This document shows positions 18,810 to 27,769 of a stretch of DNA of 64,000 bases, in pieces. The stretch spans positions 463,501-527,500 of the forward strand of contig NZ_CAMGZB010000001.1 in assembly GCF_946151075.1 (NCBI RefSeq), given 5' to 3'. The notes beneath the pieces were generated by a model, which was not told where the DNA came from, did not search any database, and was given only the letters and a program-made list of their open reading frames with translations. A program made the position numbers and the translations under genes. Every line of letters starts with the position of its first letter. The stretch's first letter is position 1. This stretch comes from Neobacillus sp. Marseille-Q6967. Its GTDB lineage: Bacteria > Bacillota > Bacilli > Bacillales > Cytobacillaceae.

Positions 18810-20651
18810 CTATTCAGTTGGTTCATCTTCTGTATCACTTTCTTCGTATAGATCATCTTGTAGTTTAGTTACTATATCTAATGCCTCTTCCTCGTCGCTT
18901 TCAATACTCTCTTCTAGCGATAGCCTTTTATCAATATTTCTAAAGAAATTGTTTGGTAAATCGAAAAAGTCAGTTACAAACCCTTTAAATATTTGCCTTT
19001 CCTGAATTGTAAGAAATAAGCCTAATTCTTGATATAAATTATGAATATCACTATGATCTAACCCTTCGTACTGTGGTACAACTGTTCCACAAATTGCCTC
19101 AATCCTACCTGTATTATTTGTAACACAAAAATATTCCATTATTTCAATAATAATTGCTGGTCCTAACGGTTTTGGTGTTACTTCAACTAGTTTATAGATA
19201 AATTTCTTATTCTCTTGCGTAAGCTTAGTATTTGTATTAATTAAATTAAAGTAATAGGTCATTTTAGGAATTGGTATTTCAATAAACGCAAATCTGCGCA
19301 TAAATGCATAAGAAAAGGCAAAAAGACTGTTCTTATCAAATGTATTCATAGTTCCTATAACTCGCCAGTTTTTTCCGATAAAATAAGTGCAAGAGGAAGG
19401 ATCATAATATGAGTCACTATTATTATGGTGTTTTATCTTTACAGGCAGGTTATTAGATTCAAATGGTAGTTCAACATTTTTACCCGATAATACAGTAAAT
19501 AATTGTCCAAAAGCCTTATCAATATCTGCGCGGTTTATCTCGTCAATTATAAGCCATTTATTTTCTTTAATACTTTTTAATACAATACCTTCACGAAACC
19601 TTAGTTTACCCGATTCATTGGGGTCAGGCATGTATCCACCTATGGTATCAAATGTATTCCAATCATCTGTAGCTGTACTAAGGATATAGCCATCGATATA
19701 ATTTGTTCTAACCCCTTCCTCAGCTGCTCTCTCAGCAATAGTTGTTTTCCCAGTTCCCGGAGGGCCAGTAAGAATAATATTTTTATTAATATTAATATAA
19801 TTCTTTAAATGTTGAATTGAGTTTATATCCATTTCAAGAGAGCCTTTAATTACGCTTATATCCGGATTGTATAAATTACTATAAACTCTTGGAGTTTGTA
19901 CCACTTGTTCCTCTTCGTCTTGAACTTCATTATCATTTTGTCTTTGTCTTTCCTCAAAGGACATTGTTTGCTTAACTAAATAAACCATTTCATCTTTAAC
20001 ATTGAGCATAAATCTTTCGCCAAATATTTCTGTAAGTGCTTCTTCAAAGTCAGGATAGTTATCCAATATTGCTCTAACAAGCCCAACTGCTTGTATTCCA
20101 TTAATAGCGCTTAACGCTTGGTTAGGTTCTCCCTTTGTCATAGGAGATATCCCAGGTAAATTGTATGTAGTTATATAGGGAACCAAATCTTCTTTTTTTA
20201 TATTCTCTTCAAGTAAGATATCGACATTAAGTTTTAGTTTAAAGTTCCTGCCCTCGTATCCAATATCATATGGTGCTGTATGCAGGTGTCCTATACCTAT
20301 TAAACCTGTTTCCCAAGTTACCTCTGGTCTACCTTTATCGCCCCCAAAAACAATAAAGATTATTTGATCGACCTCTAGTTCATCTCTAAACCGATTCAAC
20401 TGGAGCACTTCAATTGGATTATCAAAATCTGAAATAGACTCTACTGTTGCCGGGTTACCAGTTTTAATACTATAATAAACAAGTTCTTGGAGTTCTTCTT
20501 CCGAGAAAGGTATATGTCCTAGGTCCTCCGTCTCATCTAAAAAATCAACATCAATAGCATTTATAGTTTGAGCTGGAGATATTCCAACCTCAATTTCCTC
20601 CTCATCATCAAAAAGTGACAATGGTCTTTGTTCTTCTCTATTATCAGGCAT
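18810..20651 (-). CDS. McrB-like AAA+ NTPase restriction subunit
   Basis: A 613-residue protein. The C-terminal half is a McrB/MoxR-type AAA+ module: Walker A GPPGTGKT at 296-303, Walker B KWLIIDEINRADIDKAFGQL, sensor GTMNTFDKNSLF, and arginines in AFMRRF. The N-terminal 200 residues are unlike known McrB DNA-binding domains I can name, and probably recognise DNA. The acidic linker near residues 236-252 and the acidic C-terminus (EESIESDEEEALDI) are notable. AGGAG lies 9 bases before ATG 20651. Such proteins form hexamers that translocate or remodel DNA using GTP or ATP and activate the McrC-like nuclease encoded next. Confidence 0.85.
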   Translation of the reverse strand: MPDNREEQRPLSLFDDEEEIEVGISPAQTINAIDVDFLDETEDLGHIPFSEEELQELVYYSIKTGNPATVESISDFDNPIEVLQLNRFRDELEVDQIIFIVFGGDKGRPEVTWETGLIGIGHLHTAPYDIGYEGRNFKLKLNVDILLEENIKKEDLVPYITTYNLPGISPMTKGEPNQALSAINGIQAVGLVRAILDNYPDFEEALTEIFGERFMLNVKDEMVYLVKQTMSFEERQRQNDNEVQDEEEQVVQTPRVYSNLYNPDISVIKGSLEMDINSIQHLKNYININKNIILTGPPGTGKTTIAERAAEEGVRTNYIDGYILSTATDDWNTFDTIGGYMPDPNESGKLRFREGIVLKSIKENKWLIIDEINRADIDKAFGQLFTVLSGKNVELPFESNNLPVKIKHHNNSDSYYDPSSCTYFIGKNWRVIGTMNTFDKNSLFAFSYAFMRRFAFIEIPIPKMTYYFNLINTNTKLTQENKKFIYKLVEVTPKPLGPAIIIEIMEYFCVTNNTGRIEAICGTVVPQYEGLDHSDIHNLYQELGLFLTIQERQIFKGFVTDFFDLPNNFFRNIDKRLSLEESIESDEEEALDIVTKLQDDLYEESDTEDEPTE

Positions 20652-20713
20652 TTATACACCACTCCTAATCTTCCCTTAAATATCTTGTTTTTAAATTCTT
20701 CCCAAATTTACGT

Positions 20714-21584
20714 TTACTTTAAGAAATCATCTTTAGTTATTTTCTTCACAAGTTCATCAATACTTTTAAAATTGCCCACTTGAATATAATAATTACAAGC
20801 ATCCATCTTTGTATTAATACTTCCTAAATAAGAGTTCTTAGGAATAATATACTTATTCTTTATAATATGCTTTAATGTTTCATTTGAAATTACACCTGAT
20901 ACTTCATAATCAAAACTAGAATTATATTCATTATCTTTTATATCAAAAAGTCTTTTAAAATTTCTCTTCATACGCAATAACTTCTTTAGAAAGACTATCA
21001 TCGGTTATAAGCCTATCTTGTTTCAAGTATTGATTATTTCTCATGATATTTTCTATAGATGGTTTAATCCTAACTAAGATAAAATAATCATATGTATAAT
21101 CTGTATCTCCTCTTTTCTTATTTGGAATATACTCGCCATTTATACCCCAGTCTTTTGTTTCAAGGAGCAATAACTGCCCAAAGAATTTTGTTGATTTTAT
21201 AGAAATTTTATATTTTTTATTATAGATAAAATCATAGTTATCCCATTCTCCGAGACCATAAACATCAATATCTGGATTTTCAAGATTAATTCCTTTCGTT
21301 GCTAGGTGTTCTTGTACAGCAAATTCAGCCAATTTCCCTTGAAAAGTATTTGCAAATTTTTCACCATTAAATCTACTCTTATCACCACCACTTCGTGTAC
21401 TCCGATGTTCCCCTTTCCCTCCAAAACTCATTTCAAAAGCAAAGTCGAACACATTTTTAACTTTATTGTTTAAAAATGTACCATCCTTCTTAAAATATCT
21501 TTTTTTGGTAAATTGATAGATATCAACCATTTTTCTTTTACCTTTTATTATTACGCTTTTTCTTACTCTTATTAATTTAGTCAA
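20714..21584 (-). pseudogene. PD-(D/E)XK restriction endonuclease gene interrupted by one frameshift
   Basis: Two overlapping frames make one protein of about 290 residues. The first (20955-21584) carries QGKLAEFAVQEHLATKGINL, NPDIDVYGLGEWDNYDF and KISIKSTKFFGQLLLL, a clear restriction-nuclease core with the D...xK pair. It stops after EEKF at 20955-20957. The other frame continues from the same point with KRLFDIKDNEYN, then DYEVSGVISNETLKHIIKN and GSINTKMDACNYYIQ. The shift lies in a short A/T run (AAATTTTAAAAG). It may be a real mutation or a sequencing error. A TTG at 21584 with AGGAG upstream is the likely start. It lies between a methyltransferase and the McrB-like gene. Confidence 0.75.
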
Positions 21585-22136
21585 TAAAGGTCAACTCCTG
21601 ATATAAAATACATATATACTTTTCTAATAAAAAATCACAACAATGTCATTATTTGTTAAATTAATCTTATCAAATGGAGCGTACAAAATATAGGACCATT
21701 TACTTAGAAAAAATAAGAACAGGTAATCTGCAAAAAGTTTATAATAGTATTCATAAAATCAAAATAGTAATCTTCTTACATGTAATAGAAAAAGCATTAA
21801 ACAATTTAATAGATCAAAAATATTATTTCTATAAATTAATTGAGATTATTATTTATTGTTCAACAAAGGTTGGCGTAATTTAGAGATAATATTGTTGAAT
21901 ATCCCTTTAGAGAAGAAGAGGATGATTGGTCAAGTATATATTTCTTTGGTGAATGCCTTAAATGAAAATAATCCCCTACGGTGATCCATTTGGGATAATA
22001 TTAAATTGAGACATAAGGATACATATGAATAAGGTTTGTTTTATGTATCTGAGTATCCCTAGAATTAAGAAAATAACTAAAGAATTATATATTCCAATAT
22101 TACACTCGACTTATGAGTATCAATTAAAAATAAAAA

Positions 22137-22160
22137 AGAGAAGCCTTTAAATGCTTCTCT
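22137..22160 (-). terminator. Terminator after the second methyltransferase
   Basis: AGAGAAGC/GCTTCTCT, 8-bp stem; on the minus strand followed by TTTTTTATTTTT. The stretch 21600-22136 has no convincing gene; a short frame near 21890-21965 (ending SSIYFFGECLK) may be a remnant. Confidence 0.75.
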
Positions 22161-22170
22161 TTCATAATAA

Positions 22171-23271
22171 TTAAATTTGTAAAGCTGTTGGAGCTTCTTC
22201 AATCTCATTTCTTTCGTATACAGCATCAAGTGCTGCAATAAAATTTTCTGCAATTCGTTTGATAACTGGCACACTAACTGCATTTCCAGCTTGTTTATAA
22301 ATATGAGAATTAGCCATTCCTTCTGGAATCAGAAAATCTTCATCTACAGGGAAACCTTGGAATCTCAGAGCTTCTTTAGGTGTTAGTTTTCTATATCCCC
22401 AATCATCAATGATTAAAGGAACATTATGGCCACCAGTACCCATGTTAGCAGTCAAAGTAGGGCAAACGTTGCTTTGATTTTCTCTGATATATACTCTACG
22501 CAGTTGGTATACAGTATCTCTTCGCGTCATTGCTTCTTGTATCATATTATAATATTGACTATTAACAGTATAATAAAATGCAGGGTCTTGTTGTTGATGA
22601 CGGTCAAGAATATCATCAATTGTCCTTGTTAGTTCCATTCGGTCTGGCCATACAAAGTTGTTTAAAGCCTCTTCTTCCCTAAAGCCGACAATAAATATAC
22701 GTTCCCGGTTCTGAGGAATATTACCGTACTCCATTGTATTCATAACCCTACTATCAATGTGATATCCACTTTCTCTTAACATTTGTTCAATAACCCTGAA
22801 TGTATTCCCGTTATCGTGGCCTCTAAGATTTTTGACATTTTCTAAAAAAATTGCCTTTGGTTCCTTTACACGGATAAAACGGATTACATCAAAGAATAAT
22901 GTTCCTCTTGGATCTTTGGCCTCAGTATATCCTCTGCACTCTGGACAAACGGCTCCATTAATGTACTCATCATATGTCACACTATGTTCATGGTGGCAAT
23001 CATGACATTGATATTTCATTCCATGCCTTTGGCCTGCAACGGAAAAGGCAACACAAGGCCAACCTGCTGTTATAATATCAGTTTCAGGCATTTGATTTGC
23101 TTGTAAGTTACGAATATCATCCTCTATTAACTCGTGATTAAAATTTGTTCTATATGTGATACAAGCATTCCTGTCCATTTCGTTAGCCCAAATTATACTT
23201 GCGCCTGCTTGTTCAAAACCTTTATCAATTCCACCTATACCAGCAAAAAGTGATGATACTGTATATGGCAT
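22171..23271 (-). CDS. DNA C5-cytosine methyltransferase (second of two), with zinc-ribbon insert
   Basis: A 366-residue enzyme. Motif I is SLFAGIGGIDKGFEQAGA. Motif IV is AGWPCVAFSVAG with catalytic Cys73; the usual PCQ is PCV. Motif VI is ENVKNL, motif VIII QNRERIFIVGF and motif X YKQAGNAVSVPV. Between motifs IV and VI an insert carries CHDC (89-92) and CPEC (109-112), probably a zinc ribbon absent from the first enzyme. The recognition region (YQLRRVYIRENQSNV, then CPTLTANMGTGGHNVPLI) nearly equals that of the 15.3 kb enzyme. AGGAGG lies 7 bases before ATG 23271. It has its own terminator upstream of the nuclease and McrBC-like genes, so coordination with them is not by one simple transcript. 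Confidence 0.94.
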   Translation of the reverse strand: MPYTVSSLFAGIGGIDKGFEQAGASIIWANEMDRNACITYRTNFNHELIEDDIRNLQANQMPETDIITAGWPCVAFSVAGQRHGMKYQCHDCHHEHSVTYDEYINGAVCPECRGYTEAKDPRGTLFFDVIRFIRVKEPKAIFLENVKNLRGHDNGNTFRVIEQMLRESGYHIDSRVMNTMEYGNIPQNRERIFIVGFREEEALNNFVWPDRMELTRTIDDILDRHQQQDPAFYYTVNSQYYNMIQEAMTRRDTVYQLRRVYIRENQSNVCPTLTANMGTGGHNVPLIIDDWGYRKLTPKEALRFQGFPVDEDFLIPEGMANSHIYKQAGNAVSVPVIKRIAENFIAALDAVYERNEIEEAPTALQI

Positions 23272-23294
23272 TTTTAAGCCTCCTACTATTATCA

Positions 23295-23322
23295 TTATCG
23301 AATATACGTTCTCGATAACGAG
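23295..23322. promoter_or_regulatory. Overlapping dyads upstream of the second methyltransferase
   Basis: TTATCGA (23295-23301) and TCGATAA (23312-23318) form an inverted repeat, overlapped by CTCG-ATAA-CGAG (23311-23322). They lie 24-51 bases before the start codon and may be an operator for self-regulation by the methyltransferase or for a controller. Function is inferred. Confidence 0.4.
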
Positions 23323-23796
23323 ATATAATAATTCATTCTATCATAAATTGTCGAATTTGGTTGCCCTCATGGTTATAATTTTATATCTTTTTATAAAGAG
23401 AATAAATGGAATAAATACCATATTTAAATAATCTATCAGATCTATAAAACCAACGGTTGTATTAAAGGGTGTTGCGACCAGAACAACTTACAATTTAGCA
23501 CAATTAATATTTAAAGTTGACTAAAATGTTAAAAGTATAAGAATAGAATGGGCTGGTAATTATTATTCACTTTATAGTTAGAATTCAAAAAACAATTAAA
23601 AAGCAGTGAGCATATTTCTCACCGCTTTCTTATACTTTTTGTTTTTATTATTTAACCATTGCTAAATTTTTTTCGGCAACGTTTATTATTAAATTCATGA
23701 TTTGACTTTAAAATTTAATTCAAACTTTCTCATCAGTTTGTTCAGCTTTCGTTAAGCTTTTAACATTTCATCCTGTTAAATTTAGCAATTAGCCTT

Positions 23797-24876
23797 TTAA
23801 TTAAATGTTAATTTACTTTCAATAAAACTCTTAAATTTGATAAATTTATTTAAGTAAACTTCTGTATAATGTTGAATATCTTTACCTTCCTCAATAGGAA
23901 TTAACAGGTTGATTGAGTATTTCTCACTACTTCTTTTTCCACCTTGCTCAAATTCAATTTTTAGATCTAATGTCGTTTTTAACTCTTCACCATATTGTTC
24001 ATATATTCTTGTTAAAAGCTCCTGTCCTTCTTCTTTATATGATTCTATTGAAATCCCTAATTCATTTTTTCTTTTTCCATAACCAAAAATAAAATTTAAT
24101 GGTCTATTTAAAAATTTCCTACCTACCATATATGACCTTGTCCCAGCATAACTTACCTTATAATCAGTTGTTCGGTTTATTTCACTTGCGATCGTTTTAA
24201 AAAATGTTGAAACATCATTATTAATATTTAACCGTTTATTTTGATCTTTCACCTTTTTATTTATGTAATAGTCTTCCAAACGATATGGCGGAACAATTTG
24301 ATTAATATCGACAATAATTTTTTCTTCTACCTTATATGGTTTAATAGAAATACATTTAATATTTATGTTATTTTCATTTAACCACGCACAAACAGATAGG
24401 ATTCTTTTATCAATTTCTTTACCAATAATAATAATTCTTTGGGTGTTATTTATAATTGTTATTAACTCTTCCCCGTCTTCTATATTAAAAAAAGACTGTA
24501 GTTCGTCCAATGCATTAATGTTAAGACCATTTTTATCTATGTAATCTGAATAAATTTCAACAACATCATTTGGACTAAGACGCGAGCAATAAGAAGCATA
24601 TTTTAGTGCTTGAAAGTCAACATTACTGCCTGTAAAATCTCTTTTTACCTCAATTATTACTAAGTTTCCTTCTTTATCTAATGCTAATAAATCTAACCTC
24701 TCATTTACTTCAAACTTATCATACTCATGTGCAATAATCAGCAATTCTTCATCTAAAACCTCAGGATTTTTCCTTATCCATTCCTCGATATGTTGACGTT
24801 CTTTTAGGTCATTTTCATAAAATGTTGTTTCTTTTACTTCTTCTAATCTGTTTTCATTATCATTTAAAATAAACAT
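23797..24876 (-). CDS. NucS/DUF91-type PD-(D/E)XK nuclease-domain protein
   Basis: A 359-residue protein. The first 110 residues contain the NucS-like nuclease core: HIEEWIRKNPEVLDEELLII, then NERLDLLALDKEGNLVIIEV ending in the KR of the EVKR motif, followed by DFQALKYASYCSRL. The remaining 250 residues are an unknown alpha/beta region. ATG at 24876 has GGAGG 9 bases before it; a reading 19 codons longer is not supported. The protein is frequent in defence islands, but its role (mismatch repair, phage restriction or other) is not established. Single gene; the 500 bases to the methyltransferase (23272-23796) are AT-rich and show only the operator described. Confidence 0.75.
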   Translation of the reverse strand: MFILNDNENRLEEVKETTFYENDLKERQHIEEWIRKNPEVLDEELLIIAHEYDKFEVNERLDLLALDKEGNLVIIEVKRDFTGSNVDFQALKYASYCSRLSPNDVVEIYSDYIDKNGLNINALDELQSFFNIEDGEELITIINNTQRIIIIGKEIDKRILSVCAWLNENNINIKCISIKPYKVEEKIIVDINQIVPPYRLEDYYINKKVKDQNKRLNINNDVSTFFKTIASEINRTTDYKVSYAGTRSYMVGRKFLNRPLNFIFGYGKRKNELGISIESYKEEGQELLTRIYEQYGEELKTTLDLKIEFEQGGKRSSEKYSINLLIPIEEGKDIQHYTEVYLNKFIKFKSFIESKLTFN

Positions 24877-25022
24877 AATGTTTAACCTCCAGCCAATGAG
24901 AAATATTCTTTTGTTATTTACCAAGATATTCAAATTCTTTTTCAGCTAATGTGAGATTTGATTATAAATAATACCTCACAACCTTCGTCGAACTAGCTCA
25001 GCTCGGTGTATCATGGATAATT

Positions 25023-25549
25023 TCATACCGAATTTTGATGATAAAAGTCTACTAACTCTAAAAGAGATGCCTCATTAAATCGCAGGCTGATTCCATGCAG
25101 ACGTAATCCCTCTTTAAAATATCTGTCATAGGCCGGCACGTTTCTATATACACCAAGTAGGATTTTAGATGCTAACGTATCCGTAACCGTTAAATCTTTG
25201 TCATCGCCATTGATTTGAGGAATGTTTTTTATGTATGCATACGTCGTCTCATTGATCAATATATCTAAGCCTTGGAAAGTTGATTGATTCATTTGCAGCT
25301 GGAGTTCTCCATCAAAATACTTATCGTATTTAGGATTCTTTACAACATTATTTAAAAAGTATTGATGGATCCGGTAATCTTTTTGAAGTACAAACGCTCC
25401 CCCGCGCAGCATCCCCCAACTTGCAAGATAAAAAGCAAAATGAAGACAAGCATGGTCAAAAGTATTCTTATTATCCATTCCCTTGTGGTTGTTATAAAAA
25501 AGTTATAAAAATGCTCCTAGGACTTAAACCGATGATGTTTTTCCGACAT
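25023..25549 (-). pseudogene. Broken gene of a conserved unknown family ('FYLASWGMLRG' proteins)
   Basis: The intact 151-codon part carries FAFYLASWGMLRGGAFVLQK and is recognisable as a conserved protein of unknown function. Upstream, its N-terminal part is still readable but damaged: from ATG 25549 the frame gives MSEKHHRFKS, then a TAG where the family appears to have Trp, then EHFYNF and a one-base shift in a T run before FYNNHKG joins the intact part. An internal start at 25478 could still make a truncated protein, but it has a poor ribosome site. Confidence 0.6.
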
Positions 25550-25624
25550 TGATAGCTTATAATATTTAGAAGTAATATCAATAATCAAGATTCCACCTCA
25601 AACAAAAATTTGGTAAACAACTAA

Positions 25625-25939
25625 CTATCCTTGTTTCAATAATTCCCTTGCCCTATTTTTTATATCATTCGTTATTATTTTATGTGTTGAAGTTATTACT
25701 TCATTTAACGCTTCTTTTTGCCAATCATGCTTAAATATCCTAAGCGCGGCGTTAATTCTCGTTATTTGTCCCCTTAATTCACTTGCATTGGGATTTGACT
25801 CTAATAACTTTTTTGCAAATAATTCCTTATCCTCTTTCGTTAGGTTCCTTCCTTTAAGGTATAAGCGTTGATAATTCTCATAAAAATCTACAAAACTCTT
25901 TTTTCCTATACTAGCTAACAACCTCTTCATTTCATCCAT
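25625..25939 (-). CDS. Small helical protein of unknown function
   Basis: A 104-residue charged protein, probably all alpha helix (MKRLLASIGKKSFVDFYENY at the start). GGAGG lies 7 bases before the start. I recognise no domain. It lies next to the broken conserved gene and the DUF697-like gene at the island's right border. Confidence 0.65.
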   Translation of the reverse strand: MDEMKRLLASIGKKSFVDFYENYQRLYLKGRNLTKEDKELFAKKLLESNPNASELRGQITRINAALRIFKHDWQKEALNEVITSTHKIITNDIKNRARELLKQG

Positions 25940-25990
25940 ATAATATCCTCCTGTAAAAAATATGAATAAGATGCCCCAATATCAAAAATA

Positions 25991-26011
25991 CCTATTCTGT
26001 TAAGGAATAGG
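25991..26011 (-). terminator. Terminator after the DUF697-like gene
   Basis: CCTATTC/GAATAGG 7-bp stem; on the minus strand followed by TATTTTTG. Confidence 0.55.
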
Positions 26012-26021
26012 CATCATTTTT

Positions 26022-26525
26022 TTAGTTGAGGACTTTTTCTTTATTTGCTGATTCCTCTTTCTTCATTGCAATAATACGCCTGCAAACCTCATAGCATTCA
26101 TCTATATGAGAATTTCCAAGATACTTCATGGCTCCGAAGCTAATACCGGCCGATACGGCTTGACCAACAAAAGGAATAAACTTTGTAACCTGCTTCACGG
26201 CTACACGTGCACCAACCTTTTTTAATAAAAGTGCTATAGTTTGTTTTGTAATCATTTTTCCAACAAGCTTACTTCCAAAGGAAGTGATAATGACCATAAT
26301 TTGCCCTTTAAGGGCTGCATCCATTTGATCAATTTGTTCTGGTGATAACCCAAATTTTCGGTTAATAGCGGGGAGCAGTTCCATCATTATAGCAACATCA
26401 GCTCCGATATCAGCCCCTGGAACAGGTACGACTGCAGCAGCTGCTGAAGCAGTTGCCCGTTTATTAACCATCGATTTACATTCTTCTCTGATTCGATCCA
26501 ATTCTCTTATACTATTTGGAAACAT
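26022..26525 (-). CDS. DUF697-like membrane-associated protein
   Basis: A 167-residue protein rich in alanine and glycine. It has a hydrophobic segment with ATASAAAAVVPVPGADIGAD near residues 24-44 and a second near 120-140 (FIPFVGQAVSAGISFGAMKY). The alternating small-residue helices resemble the DUF697 domain found after bacterial dynamin/Era-like GTPases, here without any GTPase part. GAGGGGG precedes the start by 10 bases. Function unknown; possibly membrane-associated. Confidence 0.6.
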   Translation of the reverse strand: MFPNSIRELDRIREECKSMVNKRATASAAAAVVPVPGADIGADVAIMMELLPAINRKFGLSPEQIDQMDAALKGQIMVIITSFGSKLVGKMITKQTIALLLKKVGARVAVKQVTKFIPFVGQAVSAGISFGAMKYLGNSHIDECYEVCRRIIAMKKEESANKEKVLN

Positions 26526-26798
26526 CTAGTTATTTCCCCCTCGATAACCTCTTATTCTCTCTACTTCTTACCCGTCCTGCCTGACTCTAACACTTGCACT
26601 GGAATTTTTTATACAAATTCCTACTTTATAGTAAAATATTACTAAAACTATTTTACCACCAAATTATTTGCTATTACTCACAAGTTTTCGCCAACTTTCG
26701 ACATCCTTAACAAGAAAGTATTTTACTAGATATAGGTATTTCTATTAGTCCAATATAAAATGTTGGTTTATTATGTGGATTTAGAGGGAGTGAATAAC

Positions 26799-27071
26799 AT
26801 GGCTAAAAAGAAAAAGCAGAAAAAAGGTAAAAAGGAAGATTATGGTTCAGCGGAATTTTATTGCCGCCACTGTGACTATAAATTTGAAATGGATTGGGAA
26901 ACCATTTGGTGGTTCCAAGAATGTACACACGGTTATGTAGGCTATCATCTAAACGATACATTTATTAGCTGCCCTAAATGTAATGAAATTTGCAGAGACG
27001 AAGAATTCCTGAAGAAAAGAGTCCGGTTAAGGTCATATCAGAGGACTATTTGCCGTTTTGAGTTTATATAA
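26799..27071 (+). CDS. Small zinc-ribbon-like protein
   Basis: A 90-residue protein with a very basic N-terminus (MAKKKKQKKGKKEDYG), followed by FYCRHCDYKFEMDW and ISCPKCNEICRDEE, two CxxC pairs 37 residues apart that probably bind zinc. ATG at 26799 follows GAGGGAGTG; an earlier in-frame ATG (26760) is not supported. The role is unknown; the basic tail suggests nucleic acid or ribosome binding. Confidence 0.7.
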   Translation: MAKKKKQKKGKKEDYGSAEFYCRHCDYKFEMDWETIWWFQECTHGYVGYHLNDTFISCPKCNEICRDEEFLKKRVRLRSYQRTICRFEFI

Positions 27072-27210
27072 TCCCGCCTCCAATTGTTCAACCAATGAAA
27101 TACCGACACATCGCAGAAGATTGCCACTTAATGATTATACTGGGTTAATTATGAATATACTCAATGATAAGAAAAACGATACATATCGGTAAAATTATGA
27201 AGGTGCGGTC

Positions 27211-27540
27211 ATGATCAACTTCTTGAGGAATATTGAAGAGTATGGTGAAGATGTGAATGATTTTGAAGTAAGTCCATTTGAATCAGTTGATATGCTACAC
27301 CGTCGTAGCCGGTTAAATAAAGAATCCTCAAAGATGTCGTTAAGAGAGCGGATCCTTCTTTTGAAATATGACTTATTATTACTTGAGAATGTTGAACGAA
27401 TGGTGGAGCATATCAACAAGGTTTATGATGTTTCTAATTCTGTTGAACCACTAGAAGAGTGGTGGTGGCATTTGGATATGATTGCTAAAGGAGAATTAGA
27501 AATAGAAATTGGATTAAGTTCAAAAGATAAGGTTCGTTAA
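27211..27540 (+). CDS. Small protein of unknown function
   Basis: A 109-residue acidic, helical protein (MINFLRNIEEYGEDVNDFEV at the start; LLLKYDLLLLENVERMVEHI in the middle could be a coiled coil). AAGGTG lies 5 bases before the start. No domain recognised. A strong terminator follows at 27606. Confidence 0.65.
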   Translation: MINFLRNIEEYGEDVNDFEVSPFESVDMLHRRSRLNKESSKMSLRERILLLKYDLLLLENVERMVEHINKVYDVSNSVEPLEEWWWHLDMIAKGELEIEIGLSSKDKVR

Positions 27541-27605
27541 ATAATCCTCAAAATGATGAGAAGTTACTAAATAATTATGTTTCATCATCGGAAAAGTTAG
27601 TTAAG

Positions 27606-27637
27606 GTGGCAGGGCACGGATCCTGCCACTTTTTTTA
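27606..27637 (+). terminator. Strong Rho-independent terminator
   Basis: GTGGCAGG-GCACGGAT-CCTGCCAC followed by TTTTTTTT. Confidence 0.9.
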
Positions 27638-27727
27638 TGCCATACTACCTAATTTGTCGGATAATTTCAATTTCACAGATTGATAGTTCGACATATATAT
27701 TTAGGAGCTTGTAATAAAATTTAATTC

Positions 27728-27742
27728 TACGTGTTTCACGTA
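27728..27742. promoter_or_regulatory. Perfect dyad upstream of the subtilisin gene
   Basis: TACGTG-TTT-CACGTA, 6-bp perfect arms, 28 bases before the start codon. It could be an operator for the secreted protease, or fold in the mRNA leader just before the ribosome site GGGAGG. It does not match the PlcR box. Confidence 0.45.
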
Positions 27743-27769
27743 ATAGTAGAGATAAAGGGAGGAATTTAA

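Noticed and set aside
20930..20980. Programmed frameshift in the nuclease gene
   Set aside because: No slippery heptamer with a downstream structure is evident; mutation or sequencing error is simpler.
21674..21883. 69-codon plus-strand frame
   Set aside because: AT-driven, no ribosome site, no recognisable features.
12669..24876. Integrative element with integrase or attachment sites
   Set aside because: No integrase, transposase or flanking tRNA/direct repeats could be found around the island.
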